The notes: generated by a model not told the origin, from the letters alone. Positions 9,482-18,249 are shown, numbered from the stretch's first letter. The stretch: DNA of 64,000 bases from Litoreibacter janthinus (GCF_900111945.1 NZ_FOYO01000001.1:658251-722250), one strand, 5' to 3'. Numbers and translations: made by a program.

Positions 9482-10405
9482 TTAGCTGACCCAGCCGATA
9501 ACCAGCGAAACGGTCAGAATGCTGACGGCGGTAGATATAAGAATACTGGCGGATACCCGCGTCGGGGCAACCCCATAATGCTGCGCGATCATGTACACAT
9601 TGCCCGCAACGGGCAAGGATGCGGCTGCGACCATCACTGATGCTGAATACGGGTCCACCCGAAACAGCCAAAGCGCAGAGATTGCGACGGCTGCGGGATG
9701 CAATACCAACTTCGAGAAAGATAGCCACGATGCAACCTGCATCCGCTCTGCCGATTTTGTGGCAAGCGACGCACCGATTGCGAACAGCGCACCAGGGGTG
9801 GCCGCGCCCCCTAAGATGGACAGAAATTCGTTGAAGGGCACTGGAATTGGAACGGCTGACGCAGACCATCCGAAGCCAAGGACAATTGACACAATCATCG
9901 GGTTCTTGAGCAGGCCCATTCCAACCGTCTTCAGAACCCCCAAAGACATCCGGCCGTCACGCGAACCGGTGATCAGGATAACCACGAGGCTGCCGAAAAA
10001 GATGAGATCCACGGCGAGGATCAACATCACAGGTCCGATAGCCTCTTCTCCCATGAGTAGCACCAGCATTGGCACCCCAAGGAAGCCGACATTGCCGATG
10101 ACGCCACATTGCGCCTCAATCGCGGCTTCCTCAATGGGCCGCCAGCGCAGCAAGGCCACTGCGGTTACGATCAAGTAAACAAAGGCCGTCGCCCAGAAAT
10201 ACGAGATGATATAGGTCCAATCCAAAATCTCGGCGATCGAAAGGTTGGCAGAGAACCGGAACAGCATTGCTGACAGGGCAAAATAGAAAACGAACTTCGT
10301 CAGATATCCCGTGGCCTCGGGGGTGAAAAACTTCACTTTCCCGGCCCAATAACCCACGCCAATAATGGCGAAAAAGGGCAGTGTTTTCAGAAATATCTCC
10401 AGCAT
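9482..10405 (-). CDS. AEC-family transporter (auxin efflux carrier type)
   Basis: Ten-helix membrane carrier of the auxin-efflux-carrier/malonate permease family, about 307 residues. The start is ATG at 10405 (MLEIFLKTLPFFAIIGVGYW) with GGGGA seven bases upstream; an ATG at 10423 would add six residues. Typical features are two five-helix halves and conserved stretches such as NVGFLGVPML and SLPVAGNVYMIAQHYG. The substrate is unknown (family members move carboxylates or auxin-like molecules). It ends 10 bases before fghA and may be cotranscribed with it. Confidence 0.88.
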   Translation of the reverse strand: MLEIFLKTLPFFAIIGVGYWAGKVKFFTPEATGYLTKFVFYFALSAMLFRFSANLSIAEILDWTYIISYFWATAFVYLIVTAVALLRWRPIEEAAIEAQCGVIGNVGFLGVPMLVLLMGEEAIGPVMLILAVDLIFFGSLVVILITGSRDGRMSLGVLKTVGMGLLKNPMIVSIVLGFGWSASAVPIPVPFNEFLSILGGAATPGALFAIGASLATKSAERMQVASWLSFSKLVLHPAAVAISALWLFRVDPYSASVMVAAASLPVAGNVYMIAQHYGVAPTRVSASILISTAVSILTVSLVIGWVS

Positions 10406-10447
10406 CGCAATCCCCGATAGCACGGTCTCGGGGGTTGCAACAGAGGC

Positions 10448-11422
10448 TTAGCCGCTGCCGATCAGCACGCCAGCCGCCAGCACGAGTGCGCCGCCGAGGA
10501 CGACCTGAAGCGCGGCACGGAAGAACGGAGTTTCCATGAAGCGGTTCTGGATCCACGCTATGGCCCACAATTCGATAAACACAACGATGGCTGCGATTGT
10601 CGTCGCGGTCCAAAAATCGGTGATCAGATACGGCAACGCGTGGCCCAACCCGCCTACGGTGGTCATGATACCTGAGGCAAAACCGCGTTTCCAAGGCGAG
10701 CCACGGCCAGACAGTTGCCCGTCATCGGAGGCCGCTTCTGTGAAGCCCATAGATATGCCCGCGCCGACTGATGCGGCGAGACCCACGAGAAAGGTTTCCC
10801 ATGTGTTACCCGTGGCGAACGCAGCCGCGAAGATCGGGGCAAGCGTTGAGACAGAGCCATCCATGAGCCCGGCCAAGCCGGGTTGGACCCAAGTCAGCAC
10901 AAACTGGCGATGCGCTTCTGTGTCTTCGGTTTCTCGTGCGTCACCGTCAATCTGGGCGTTCAGATCCGATGCCTTCTGTTCGTGACTTGCCTCTGCCGCC
11001 GCTAGGTCACCAAGCAGCTTACGCGTGTCTGCGTCGGTCGTTCGTTTCGCGGCAAGTTCGTAGAATCGCTGCGCGTCTCGTTCCATTTGGCCGGCTTGTT
11101 CGCGGATTTTCTCGAGCCCGAGGTTTTCGATCAGCCAGATCGGCGAGCGAGCATAAAACCCTGCCACATGCTCGCGGCGCAAAAGCGGAATGACGTCGCC
11201 AAACCGCTTTTTGTGCAGGTCAATCAGCATCTGCCGGTGGGTGTCTTCCTCCGCAGCCATGCTTTCAAAAATCTCGGTGGTTGCTGGAAAGCTTTCACGC
11301 AGGCGTTCTGCGTAGCCTCGATAGATGCGTGCGTCATCTTCTTCGGAGGAAATGGCGAGGGCTAGAACCTCTTGCTCGCTCAGATCAGTGAAGCGGCGGC
11401 GAAAAGAGACGGACGGGAGCAT
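10448..11422 (-). CDS. mbfA: Membrane-bound ferritin, MbfA-type iron exporter
   Basis: Two-domain protein of 324 residues: an N-terminal ferritin-like/erythrin domain (about 10-165) carrying E/H iron ligands (EEDDARIYRGY, MAAEEDTHRQM, AAAEASHEQ), and a C-terminal VIT1/CCC1 membrane domain (about 180-324: LAGLMDGSVSTLAPIFAAAF, VGLAASVGAGISMGFTEAASDDG). In rhizobia this protein exports iron and gives resistance to iron and peroxide stress, under Irr control. A palindrome matching the iron control element sits just upstream (11435-11451), supporting the same regulation. The ATG at 11422 is preceded by an AGAGGT ribosome site. Confidence 0.92.
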   Translation of the reverse strand: MLPSVSFRRRFTDLSEQEVLALAISSEEDDARIYRGYAERLRESFPATTEIFESMAAEEDTHRQMLIDLHKKRFGDVIPLLRREHVAGFYARSPIWLIENLGLEKIREQAGQMERDAQRFYELAAKRTTDADTRKLLGDLAAAEASHEQKASDLNAQIDGDARETEDTEAHRQFVLTWVQPGLAGLMDGSVSTLAPIFAAAFATGNTWETFLVGLAASVGAGISMGFTEAASDDGQLSGRGSPWKRGFASGIMTTVGGLGHALPYLITDFWTATTIAAIVVFIELWAIAWIQNRFMETPFFRAALQVVLGGALVLAAGVLIGSG

Positions 11423-11434
11423 GATGACCTCTAA

Positions 11435-11451
11435 ATTAGAATAATTCTAAA
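11435..11451 (-). promoter_or_regulatory. Candidate iron control element (Irr box) for mbfA
   Basis: TTAGAATAATTCTAA (11436-11450) is a perfect 15-base palindrome, close to the ICE consensus TTTAGAA-N3-TTCTAAA to which Irr binds in alphaproteobacteria. It lies 13-29 bases before the mbfA start. Binding there would block transcription or the early transcript under low iron. No irr gene is in the window, so the regulator is inferred. Confidence 0.7.
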
Positions 11452-11489
11452 ATAGTCAAAATATCGAACAGTTCAAGGTTCAATGAAAG

Positions 11490-11505
11490 TAAACTGATCA
11501 GTTCA
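11490..11505. promoter_or_regulatory. Candidate TetR-type operator A
   Basis: AACTGATCAGTT (11492-11503) is a perfect palindrome. With flanks it reads TAAACTGATCAGTTCA, matching sites C and D nearby (shared pattern TAAACYG-N2-YRGTYYA). It lies 81 bases before the small exported-protein gene and 39 bases from the mbfA box. Confidence 0.5.
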
Positions 11506-11521
11506 GAAAGTACTTGAATAT

Positions 11522-11539
11522 CTAAACGACTCGGTTTAG
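11522..11539. promoter_or_regulatory. Candidate TetR-type operator B
   Basis: CTAAAC-N6-GTTTAG is an inverted repeat with six-base arms. It resembles the half sites of operators A and C but has a wider centre. It lies 33 bases (centre to centre) from A and 28 from C. Confidence 0.45.
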
Positions 11540-11550
11540 TTGTCTCAATA

Positions 11551-11566
11551 TGAACCGAACGGTTTA
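11551..11566. promoter_or_regulatory. Candidate TetR-type operator C
   Basis: AACCGAACGGTT (11553-11564) is a two-base-spaced inverted repeat (AACCG/CGGTT). It ends about 20 bases before the ATG of the 88-residue exported protein, placed to occlude its promoter or early transcript. Confidence 0.5.
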
Positions 11567-11585
11567 CTTTTGAAGGAATAAGAAA

Positions 11586-11852
11586 ATGAACATTCTCAAA
11601 TCTGCAGCACTCGTCGCTTCTTTTGCCCTAGCTGGCCCTGCGCTGGCAGATGGGGGCGCCTCGTTTGTTTACATGCCGCATCTCACCTACACGGCGCAGG
11701 ATGCCGCTGTTTCCAAAGATGTGGTGCCCGCTTCGCTGAAAAAACCCGACACCTGCACCCAGCTTGAACGTGGCGGTGACGTCACATCGGATGCCTGCGG
11801 AACGCTAGCCAGTTCTGACCTAGTGAAACGCAAGCTGTCGCACGACGAGTAG
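11586..11852 (+). CDS. Small exported protein of unknown function
   Basis: An 88-residue protein with a clear Sec signal peptide (MNILKSAALVASFALAGPALA, cleavage after ALA near residue 21). The mature part has about 67 residues and two cysteines (DTCTQ and DACGT) that could form a disulphide. It is polar, with no recognisable domain. A GAAGGA ribosome site lies 9 bases before the ATG. Three TetR-like palindromes precede it, and a hairpin terminator and the tetR gene follow. The layout suggests a periplasmic protein controlled by the downstream regulator, perhaps responding to an envelope stressor or ligand. I do not recognise the family. Confidence 0.8.
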   Translation: MNILKSAALVASFALAGPALADGGASFVYMPHLTYTAQDAAVSKDVVPASLKKPDTCTQLERGGDVTSDACGTLASSDLVKRKLSHDE

Positions 11853-11878
11853 CTCCCCCTACCTAACGTCGCGCACTT

Positions 11879-11900
11879 GGGCGGGCCTTCGGGCCTGCCC
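11879..11900 (+). terminator. Hairpin terminator after the small exported protein gene
   Basis: GGGCGGGCC (11879-11887), TTCG loop, GGCCTGCCC (11892-11900). This is a nine-pair stem with one G-U pair and a stable tetraloop. The following tract (TCAATCATT) is only weakly T-rich, so efficiency is uncertain. Confidence 0.55.
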
Positions 11901-11918
11901 TCAATCATTCGGCAGTTG

Positions 11919-11948
11919 TTGCCGAAACTAAACTGAATGGTCTATAAT
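11919..11948 (+). promoter_or_regulatory. tetR promoter with overlapping operator D
   Basis: TATAAT at 11943-11948 is a perfect -10 hexamer, with TTGCCG (11919-11924) 18 bases upstream as -35. The spacer and -10 carry TAAACTGAATGGTCTA (11929-11944), which has the same half-site pattern as operators A and C. The simplest reading is repression of tetR by its own product. Confidence 0.55.
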
Positions 11949-11975
11949 AGATGATCAGGGCAGGGAGGCACTCAC

Positions 11976-12593
11976 TTGGACGGAAATACTCCGGAAATCA
12001 AACGCGGCCGTAAATACGATCAGGTGATCGCTGGAGCGCGCGACGTTTTTCTGGCGCATGGATTCGAGGGTGCAAGTGTCGACTTGATTGCCCGCGAGGC
12101 TGGCGTGTCCAAGGCGACGCTTTATAGCTACTTCCCTGACAAGCGCATGCTGTTTGTCGAGGTCGCGAAGCAAGAATGCGCTTCTCAAGCCGATCGGGCG
12201 TTGCAGGTCGATGCCACTGATATTCCCGTTCGCGAGATGCTCACAACGATGTCTCACAAGATGATGGAGTTTCTGACCTCCAATTTTGCCCAGCGCATCT
12301 TCCGTATTTGCGTAGCGGAATCTGATCGGTTTCCCGAATTGGGGCGCGAGTTCTATGCCTCCGGACCCAAGCTGCTTGAAGATAGACTCAGTGTCTATTT
12401 TGAACACGCATGCGAGCGTGGCGAACTGAAGATCGACGACATCGGCCTCGCCGCGATGCAGTTTCAGGAACTGGTCAAATCCGAAATTTTTGTGAAAATG
12501 ATCTTCAACATCATCGAAAAGCCAACACAGGCTCAAATTGACCGGGTCATCAACGGCGCCGTCGACATGTTTCTGGCACGCTACGCCGCTTAA
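11976..12593 (+). CDS. TetR/AcrR-family transcriptional regulator
   Basis: A 205-residue repressor-type regulator. The N-terminal helix-turn-helix (about 12-58) reads VIAGARDVFLAHGFEGASVD...AGVSKATLYSYFPDKRMLF, and the C-terminal ligand/dimer domain resembles the AefR-like TetR_C branch. The start is TTG at 11976 with GGGAGG eight bases before it. Palindromes of one type occur in its own promoter and upstream of the 88-residue exported protein, so those are its likely targets. It ends convergent with the NYN gene, sharing TTAA with both stops. The ligand is unknown. Confidence 0.88.
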   Translation: MDGNTPEIKRGRKYDQVIAGARDVFLAHGFEGASVDLIAREAGVSKATLYSYFPDKRMLFVEVAKQECASQADRALQVDATDIPVREMLTTMSHKMMEFLTSNFAQRIFRICVAESDRFPELGREFYASGPKLLEDRLSVYFEHACERGELKIDDIGLAAMQFQELVKSEIFVKMIFNIIEKPTQAQIDRVINGAVDMFLARYAA

Positions 12594-13306
12594 CCAGCGC
12601 GGCGTACCTTAAGCTGTGTGCCGTCTTTCTGGGTCTCAAGCGCTTTGAGTTTTCGGATAAGGTCGCTGAGTTTCTTTTCGCCATAGGTCCGTGTGTCGAA
12701 GTCAGGGTTGTCGGCCATGATGAACTGACCCAGCGCACCAAGCGAATACCAATCATCGTCGGTGTTCATCTTATCCATTGCCCTCAGGATCAATGGAATC
12801 GCCTTTGTCGGGTTCTCTTTCCCTACTGCGGGCGCTGGGCTGCCACCGCGTTCCGGTTCCGGCTCGTCAATCAAATTTTCGATAAGGATGAAGCGATTGC
12901 AGACGTTCCGAAGAGCCTCGGGGGCCTTCCTCTCACCGATGCCAATGACGTCCAACCCTTCCTCACGAATACGCGAAGCAAGTCGGGTGAAGTCGCTGTC
13001 AGACGACACCAGCACGAAACCGTCGAACTTTCCGGTGTGCAAGATATCCATCGCGTCGATCACCAGCCCGATGTCAGACGCGTTCTTGCCCTTGGTGTTG
13101 GCGGTCTCCTGATGAGCAACAAGCCCTAGGGCACGGATCTTTTCAGACCACTTTTTCAACTGCCCGCTGGACCAGTCGCCGTAAACTCGGCGCAAGGCGG
13201 GCTCCCCGAAAGCGGTTACCTCCTTGAGAATTACTTCCGCGTTGTCGGCGGGAATGTTGTCCGCATCAATGAGAACAGCGTAAAGCGGCCGAGATCGGTC
13301 GGCCAT
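12590..13306 (-). CDS. NYN-domain putative RNase with C-terminal LOTUS/OST-HTH domain
   Basis: 238 residues. The N-terminal NYN (PIN-like nuclease) domain, about 8-150, has the acidic metal site in LIDADNIPADN, ASDIGLVIDAMD and SSDSDFTRLA. The C-terminal domain, about 165-235, resembles an OST-HTH/LOTUS RNA-binding fold (WYSLGALGQFI...PDFDTRTYGEKKLSDLIRKL). The architecture matches the widespread bacterial LabA/DUF88-type proteins, thought to act on RNA. The biological target is unknown. The ATG overlaps the adhI stop by one base (TAATG), so the two are cotranscribed. Confidence 0.88.
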   Translation of the reverse strand: MADRSRPLYAVLIDADNIPADNAEVILKEVTAFGEPALRRVYGDWSSGQLKKWSEKIRALGLVAHQETANTKGKNASDIGLVIDAMDILHTGKFDGFVLVSSDSDFTRLASRIREEGLDVIGIGERKAPEALRNVCNRFILIENLIDEPEPERGGSPAPAVGKENPTKAIPLILRAMDKMNTDDDWYSLGALGQFIMADNPDFDTRTYGEKKLSDLIRKLKALETQKDGTQLKVRRAG

Positions 13307-14418
13307 TAATAAACTACGACCGAACGGATGGATTCCCCTGCGTGCATCAGATCGAATCCCTTGTTGATGTCATCCAGCCCCATGGTGTGGGTAATCATCG
13401 GATCAATCTCGATCTTGCCGTCCATGTACCAGTCAACAATCTTCGGCACATCCGTGCGACCACGCGCGCCACCGAATGCCGTGCCGCGCCAGCTGCGGCC
13501 CGTCACCAACTGGAATGGGCGGGTACTAATCTCGGCACCAGCGGGCGCAACACCAATGATGATAGACTCGCCCCAGCCCTTATGGGCCGACTCTAATGCG
13601 GTTCGCATAACACCCACGTTGCCAGTTGCGTCAAAGGTATAGTCTGCGCCGCCCTTGGTCAGGTTAACGAGGTAGGCAACCAGATCACCGTCAATCTCGC
13701 TTGGGTTGACGAAATCTGTCATCCCGAACCGTGTCGCCATCTCCACCTTTGACGGGTTCAGGTCCACGCCAACGATCTGGTCGGCGCCGGCAAGGCGTAA
13801 ACCTTGGATGACGTTCAGGCCGATGCCTCCAAGACCAAACACAATCGCACGGGAGCCGATCTCGACTTTGGCGGTGTTGATTACCGCCCCAATGCCAGTA
13901 GTGACGCCACAGCCGATGTAACAGATTTTATCAAACGGGGCGTCTTCACGCACTTTCGCCAAGGCGATTTCCGGCAGAACGGAATGGTTCGCGAATGTCG
14001 AACACCCCATGTAGTGCAGGATCGGGTCACCATCGAGTGTTGAAAACCGCGACGTCCCGTCTGGCATTAAGCCCTGCCCTTGGGTCGATCGGATCGATTG
14101 GCACAGGTTTGTCTTTGGGTTCAGGCAGTACTCGCACTCGCGACATTCGGGCGTATAGAGCGGGATCACGTGATCCCCCTTCTTCAAGGTTGTTACGCCG
14201 GGTCCTACATCGACGACGATCCCCGCACCTTCATGGCCAAGAATGGCCGGAAATAAACCTTCCGGATCAGCGCCTGAGAGGGTGAACTCGTCCGTATGAC
14301 AGATGCCCGTGGCCTTCATCTCGACCAAAACTTCGCCCTCGCGAGGTCCATCGAGGTTTACTTCCATGATTTCCAGCGGTTTTCCGGCTTGGATGGCGAC
14401 TGCAGCTCTGGTGCGCAT
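13306..14418 (-). CDS. adhI: S-(hydroxymethyl)glutathione dehydrogenase (class III alcohol dehydrogenase)
   Basis: Zinc alcohol dehydrogenase that oxidises S-hydroxymethylglutathione (formaldehyde plus glutathione) to S-formylglutathione with NAD. The start is ATG at 14418 (MRTRAAVAIQAGKPLEIMEV) with AGAGGA upstream, giving 370 residues, the family length; in-frame codons further upstream are ignored. The catalytic zinc region is visible (TGICHTDEF, GHEGAGIV), as are the structural zinc cysteines (CRECEYCLNPKTNLC) and the NAD loop FGLGGIGLNVIQG. Product flows to fghA at 8.6-9.5 kb. It is transcribed with the NYN gene. Confidence 0.95.
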   Translation of the reverse strand: MRTRAAVAIQAGKPLEIMEVNLDGPREGEVLVEMKATGICHTDEFTLSGADPEGLFPAILGHEGAGIVVDVGPGVTTLKKGDHVIPLYTPECRECEYCLNPKTNLCQSIRSTQGQGLMPDGTSRFSTLDGDPILHYMGCSTFANHSVLPEIALAKVREDAPFDKICYIGCGVTTGIGAVINTAKVEIGSRAIVFGLGGIGLNVIQGLRLAGADQIVGVDLNPSKVEMATRFGMTDFVNPSEIDGDLVAYLVNLTKGGADYTFDATGNVGVMRTALESAHKGWGESIIIGVAPAGAEISTRPFQLVTGRSWRGTAFGGARGRTDVPKIVDWYMDGKIEIDPMITHTMGLDDINKGFDLMHAGESIRSVVVY

Positions 14419-14523
14419 AATTTGATCCTCTCTAGGCGTTTGATCGCCAGCCTTGCGCATCGTCACGCCGAAATCAATCGCCTTAGATTTGCTCAAAACA
14501 GCCCGAGGCCTTAAACCCGACAA

Positions 14524-14793
14524 ATGCGATTCCTTTTTCCAATCCTCCTGCTGCTATCGGCTTGCGACACGCCGCTTTCTGATCCTGCTGATTTTGATGG
14601 CCAGCCGCGCTGTGGGGCCGAGAATTACTATTATCTTCTTGGGAAGAGGGCGACGGCACTGGAAGAGGTGCAGTTGCCGAGCACGGCACGAGTGCTGCGG
14701 CCAGACGATGTGATCACCATGGATTTCAGCCCCGATCGCTTGACCATTGATGTCGACCGCTCTGGTCTCGTTTCCAGCGTCACATGTCGCTGA
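14524..14793 (+). CDS. I78-family peptidase inhibitor-like lipoprotein
   Basis: An 89-residue protein with a lipoprotein signal (MRFLFPILLLLSAC; lipobox LLSAC, lipidated C14). The mature part matches the I78 inhibitor pattern: a short helix (RCGAENYYYLLGKRATALEEV), then RVLRPDDVITMDFSPDRLTIDVDRSGLVSSVTC, with two cysteines likely forming a disulphide. I78 proteins inhibit serine proteases, and periplasmic members may protect the envelope. No good ribosome site precedes the ATG. The gene is divergent from adhI. Confidence 0.8.
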   Translation: MRFLFPILLLLSACDTPLSDPADFDGQPRCGAENYYYLLGKRATALEEVQLPSTARVLRPDDVITMDFSPDRLTIDVDRSGLVSSVTCR

Positions 14794-14882
14794 CCTTCCT
14801 CGCGGGTAAGGTTGCAAGACAGGCTAACGCCTTTGTCGCACCAACTCTTTGACCGCACCCTAAATCGGGGTAGAACGCTCAA

Positions 14883-15632
14883 ATGGCGAAGGCAGCAAAG
14901 ACACCCAAAAAGCCAATCAAACAGGCAAAACCGAAGCGCTCCATCTTTTGGTGGATCGGCGTCATGCCCTATTTGGCGTTGCGCTGGGGTCTGCGCGCGG
15001 TGTTGGCGGTCGCTCTAATTATTCTGCTGGTCGTGGTTTTCTATGCATTCGTGAACCCGCCAAGCACAGCCTACATCATGTCAGAGAACTGGCGGTTGGA
15101 CGAAACCCGTCGCGAATGGCGCGATTTCGAGACTATTTCGCCGCATATGCCCCATGCTATTGTTGCAGCAGAAGACGCAAATTTCTGTAATCACTGGGGT
15201 TTCGACATGGCCGCGATCCGCGACGCTCTTGAGGACGGTGGCGGGCGTGGAGCTTCTACCATCTCCCAGCAAACGGTAAAGAACGTGTTTCTATGGCATG
15301 GGCGAAACTGGACACGTAAGGCACTAGAAGCCGCAATCACGCCGGTCATGGAAACAGTCTGGACCAAGCGCCGGATTCTAGAGGTCTATATGAATGTTGC
15401 CGAGTTCGATGAAGGCGTATTCGGTGTCGGCGCGGCTGCGCCCTGGTATTTTGGTGTTGATGCAAAAGACCTAAGCCCCCGTCAGGCTTCTTTGCTCGCA
15501 GCGATTCTACCCAACCCGAAACAACGCTCAGCCAAGCGGCCATCTGCATTCGTGCAGAAACGGGCGCGCTCGATCGCCTCCGGAGCGGCTACGATCCGCG
15601 CGGATGGGCGCAACGCGTGTTTCGATGGTTGA
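14883..15632 (+). CDS. mtgA: Monofunctional biosynthetic peptidoglycan transglycosylase
   Basis: GT51 enzyme that polymerises lipid II into glycan strands at the outer face of the inner membrane. It has 249 residues: a basic cytoplasmic start, one membrane helix (about 34-58, VLAVALIILLVVVFYAFV), and the catalytic domain with E97 in AAEDANFCNHWGFD, GRGASTISQQTVKN, RKALEAAITPVMETVWTKRRILEVYMN and FGVGAAAPWYF. Length and motif order are normal. It is followed 57 bases later by a GST gene. Confidence 0.95.
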   Translation: MAKAAKTPKKPIKQAKPKRSIFWWIGVMPYLALRWGLRAVLAVALIILLVVVFYAFVNPPSTAYIMSENWRLDETRREWRDFETISPHMPHAIVAAEDANFCNHWGFDMAAIRDALEDGGGRGASTISQQTVKNVFLWHGRNWTRKALEAAITPVMETVWTKRRILEVYMNVAEFDEGVFGVGAAAPWYFGVDAKDLSPRQASLLAAILPNPKQRSAKRPSAFVQKRARSIASGAATIRADGRNACFDG

Positions 15633-15689
15633 AAATTCCGCGTAACGTTGCCATGACAGGCAGACAGATTTCTCCCATTGGATACTGCG

Positions 15690-16355
15690 ATGAACCGCCT
15701 CTATCACGCCCCGCTCTCCCCTTTCTGCCGCAAGGTGCGCCTCGTATTGGCTGAAAAGAAGGTCGAGATCGAATTGGTCGAAGAGCGCTACTGGGAACAA
15801 AACACTGATTTCATGCAGCGCAATCCCGCTGGTAAGGTTCCGATCCTGAAGATTGACAGCCAAACCCTGAGCGAGAGTCAGGCGATCTGCGAGTATCTTG
15901 AAGAGGTCATTCCAGAGCCGGCTCTGCTTCCGAAGAAGCCAGAAGACCGCGCCGAGGTGCGCCGTCTTGTGTTCTGGTTCGACGACAAGTTCCATCAGGA
16001 AGTCACGTCGAAGCTGCTTTACGAACGGGTAAACAAGAAGATCATGGGGCAAGGCTATCCGGAAAGCCGGAATGTGAAGCTTGGTGCGCAGAAGATAAAA
16101 TATCACATCGACTATATGGGTTGGCTGCTGGATCAACGGCGTTGGTTGGGCGGTGATCAACTAAGTCTCGCGGACTTTACTGCGGCGGCCCATTTCTCCT
16201 GTCTCGACTACATCCGTGATGTGGATTGGAACCGGAACGCCAATGTGAAGGACTGGTATGCGAAAATAAAATCGCGTCCTGCCTTCCGGTCGATTCTCGC
16301 TGACCAAGTCCCGGGCTTCCCGCAGCCGTCCCACTACTCGGACTTGGATTTTTGA
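15690..16355 (+). CDS. Glutathione S-transferase family protein
   Basis: Thioredoxin-fold N-terminal domain ([26 protein letters not shown] site SPFC) with the cis-Pro/ESQAI glutathione-binding stretch ([28 protein letters not shown]), followed by an all-helical C-terminal domain (about 95-210). It is 221 residues from ATG 15690; a TTG at 15678 would add four residues. The substrate is unknown. The stop overlaps the queG TTG start, so expression is coupled. Confidence 0.88.
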   Translation: MNRLYHAPLSPFCRKVRLVLAEKKVEIELVEERYWEQNTDFMQRNPAGKVPILKIDSQTLSESQAICEYLEEVIPEPALLPKKPEDRAEVRRLVFWFDDKFHQEVTSKLLYERVNKKIMGQGYPESRNVKLGAQKIKYHIDYMGWLLDQRRWLGGDQLSLADFTAAAHFSCLDYIRDVDWNRNANVKDWYAKIKSRPAFRSILADQVPGFPQPSHYSDLDF

Positions 16356-17380
16356 GTTTAAAGGACCGGCTGCGTTCACAAGCGCTTGCGGAGGGTTTCT
16401 CGAAAATGGGGGTCTGCAAGCCGGACGCCATTCCCGAAGCTCCGGAGCGGCTGGCGGCATTTGTGGAAAAAGGGCTGCACGGCCAAATGGCGTGGATGTC
16501 GGAACGCATGACTTGGCGCGGCAATCCATCCGCACTGTGGCCTGAGGCGCGGTCGGTCATAATGCTGGCCGAAGTTTACACGCCGGACCACGATCCCCTT
16601 GAGAGCCTGAAACTGCGCGATAGGGCCGCGATCTCGGTCTACGCACAAAACCGCGACTACCATGATATGGTCAAGAAACGGTTGAAACGGGTTGGCCGAT
16701 GGCTGATCGATCAGGCTGAAGGTGCGGAGATAAAGGTTTTTGTCGACACCGCCCCAGTTATGGAAAAGCCATTGGCACAAGCCGCAGGCCTTGGTTGGCA
16801 GGGAAAACATACGAACCTTTTAGCTCGTGATCTGGGCAACTGGTTTTTCCTTGGGGCGATATTCACTACTGTTGAAATAGACCCTGATACGGCGCAAACT
16901 GACAATTGCGGGAGCTGTCGCGCGTGCCTGGACATCTGTCCGACCAGCGCCTTCCCTGCCCCATTCCAGCTCGACGCTCGCCGCTGCATCTCATACCTGA
17001 CCATCGAGCACAAAGGCCCTGTTGATCTGGAACTCCGCAGCAAGCTTGGCAATCGCATCTATGGGTGCGACGACTGTTTGGCGGTCTGCCCGTGGAACAA
17101 ATTTGCACAAGATGCACAGGAAGTCCGATATGCTGCGCGAGACGACCTGCGCGCGCCATATCTCGAAGAGCTGTCTCAGCTGACCGACACTGCGTTTCGT
17201 GAGCGGTTTTCCGGCTCGCCGATCAAACGGATTGGTCGGGATCGTTTCGTGCGCAACGTTCTCTACGCGATTGGCAACTCCCAAAGGCCAGAGCTGATTG
17301 ACGCGGCGCGCAATCTCTCAGATGATCGTGACCCGACCGTTGCTGACGCGGCGCGCTGGGCCGTTGAAAGGTTGATATAG
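16352..17380 (+). CDS. queG: Epoxyqueuosine reductase
   Basis: Cobalamin- and Fe-S-dependent enzyme that reduces epoxyqueuosine to queuosine in tRNA. It has 342 residues. Two [4Fe-4S] motifs are complete: C186, C189, C192, C196 ([12 protein letters not shown]) and C239, C242, C246 with a further cysteine at 212. The active-site region is [30 protein letters not shown]-terminal HEAT-like helices ([15 protein letters not shown]) bind tRNA. The start is TTG inside the GST stop (TTTGAG), an unusual but coupled initiation. Confidence 0.95.
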   Translation: MSLKDRLRSQALAEGFSKMGVCKPDAIPEAPERLAAFVEKGLHGQMAWMSERMTWRGNPSALWPEARSVIMLAEVYTPDHDPLESLKLRDRAAISVYAQNRDYHDMVKKRLKRVGRWLIDQAEGAEIKVFVDTAPVMEKPLAQAAGLGWQGKHTNLLARDLGNWFFLGAIFTTVEIDPDTAQTDNCGSCRACLDICPTSAFPAPFQLDARRCISYLTIEHKGPVDLELRSKLGNRIYGCDDCLAVCPWNKFAQDAQEVRYAARDDLRAPYLEELSQLTDTAFRERFSGSPIKRIGRDRFVRNVLYAIGNSQRPELIDAARNLSDDRDPTVADAARWAVERLI

Positions 17381-18249
17381 TGCCTCACCTTTTGAGCGTT
17401 GGTCATGGCTATTCAGCACAAGCGCTAACGCGTTTGCTCCTACCGCAGGGTTGGACGATTGCTGGAACAACGCGTTCTGACGAAAAGGCAGAGAAATTTC
17501 AGACCCAAGGTGTGCAACCCATCATCTGGCCGGGCGAGGATTTATCGGACCAAATTTCGGAGGCGACACATCTTCTTGTATCTGCTGGCCCAGATGAAAG
17601 CGGCGACCCGCTGTTAAATGCCGCTCGCCCGCTGCTTGCCACTCATGCCAAGGATCTGGAATGGGTCGGCTATCTGTCCACAACCGGTGTTTACGGGGAT
17701 CATCAAGGCGGATGGGTTGATGAGGCGTCGCCGCTAACCCCGTCCACCAAACGTGGTCGTTATAGGGTAGAGGCCGAAACGGAATGGCAAAAGCTCGCTA
17801 AAGAATCTGGTTTGCCGCTCCATATTTTCCGGTTGGCGGGAATCTATGGTCCGGATCGCGGTCCGTTTGCGAAGGTGCGCAATGGCACAGCGCGACGGAT
17901 CGTGAAACAAGGGCAGGTCTTCAGCCGAATACATGTGGACGACATCGCGCAGGTCTTGGCAGCTTCCATTCGTCAGCCGAACGCAGGCGCCGTTTATAAC
18001 GTGTGCGACAATAAAGCGGCTCCGCCGCAGGACGTGATCGGCTATGCGGCCCAGCTTCTTGGACTGCCAATGCCTGAAGAGGTGAACTTTGAGACGGCTG
18101 AAATGTCGCCAATGGCGCGGAGCTTTTATGCTGAATCCAAGCGTGTGCGAAACGATCGCATCAAGTCAGAATTAGGGGTCAAGTTGCACTACCCTGACTA
18201 CAAATCGGGACTTCAGGCTCTGTTGGGCGCTGAAGACACATCCGTGTGA
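17380..18249 (+). CDS. NAD(P)-dependent extended-SDR/epimerase-like protein
   Basis: YeeZ/NAD-dependent epimerase-like Rossmann protein, 289 residues. The nucleotide-binding loop is GHGYSAQALTRLL, the usual first strand is short, and residues GTTRSDEKAE suggest NADP preference. LSTTGVYGDHQGGWVDE and FRLAGIYGPDRGPF are family-like. A Y-x3-K pair is not obvious (YRVEAETEWQKLA), so catalysis is doubtful. GTG start at 17380 shares one base with the queG stop. The substrate is unknown. Confidence 0.8.
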   Translation: MPHLLSVGHGYSAQALTRLLLPQGWTIAGTTRSDEKAEKFQTQGVQPIIWPGEDLSDQISEATHLLVSAGPDESGDPLLNAARPLLATHAKDLEWVGYLSTTGVYGDHQGGWVDEASPLTPSTKRGRYRVEAETEWQKLAKESGLPLHIFRLAGIYGPDRGPFAKVRNGTARRIVKQGQVFSRIHVDDIAQVLAASIRQPNAGAVYNVCDNKAAPPQDVIGYAAQLLGLPMPEEVNFETAEMSPMARSFYAESKRVRNDRIKSELGVKLHYPDYKSGLQALLGAEDTSV

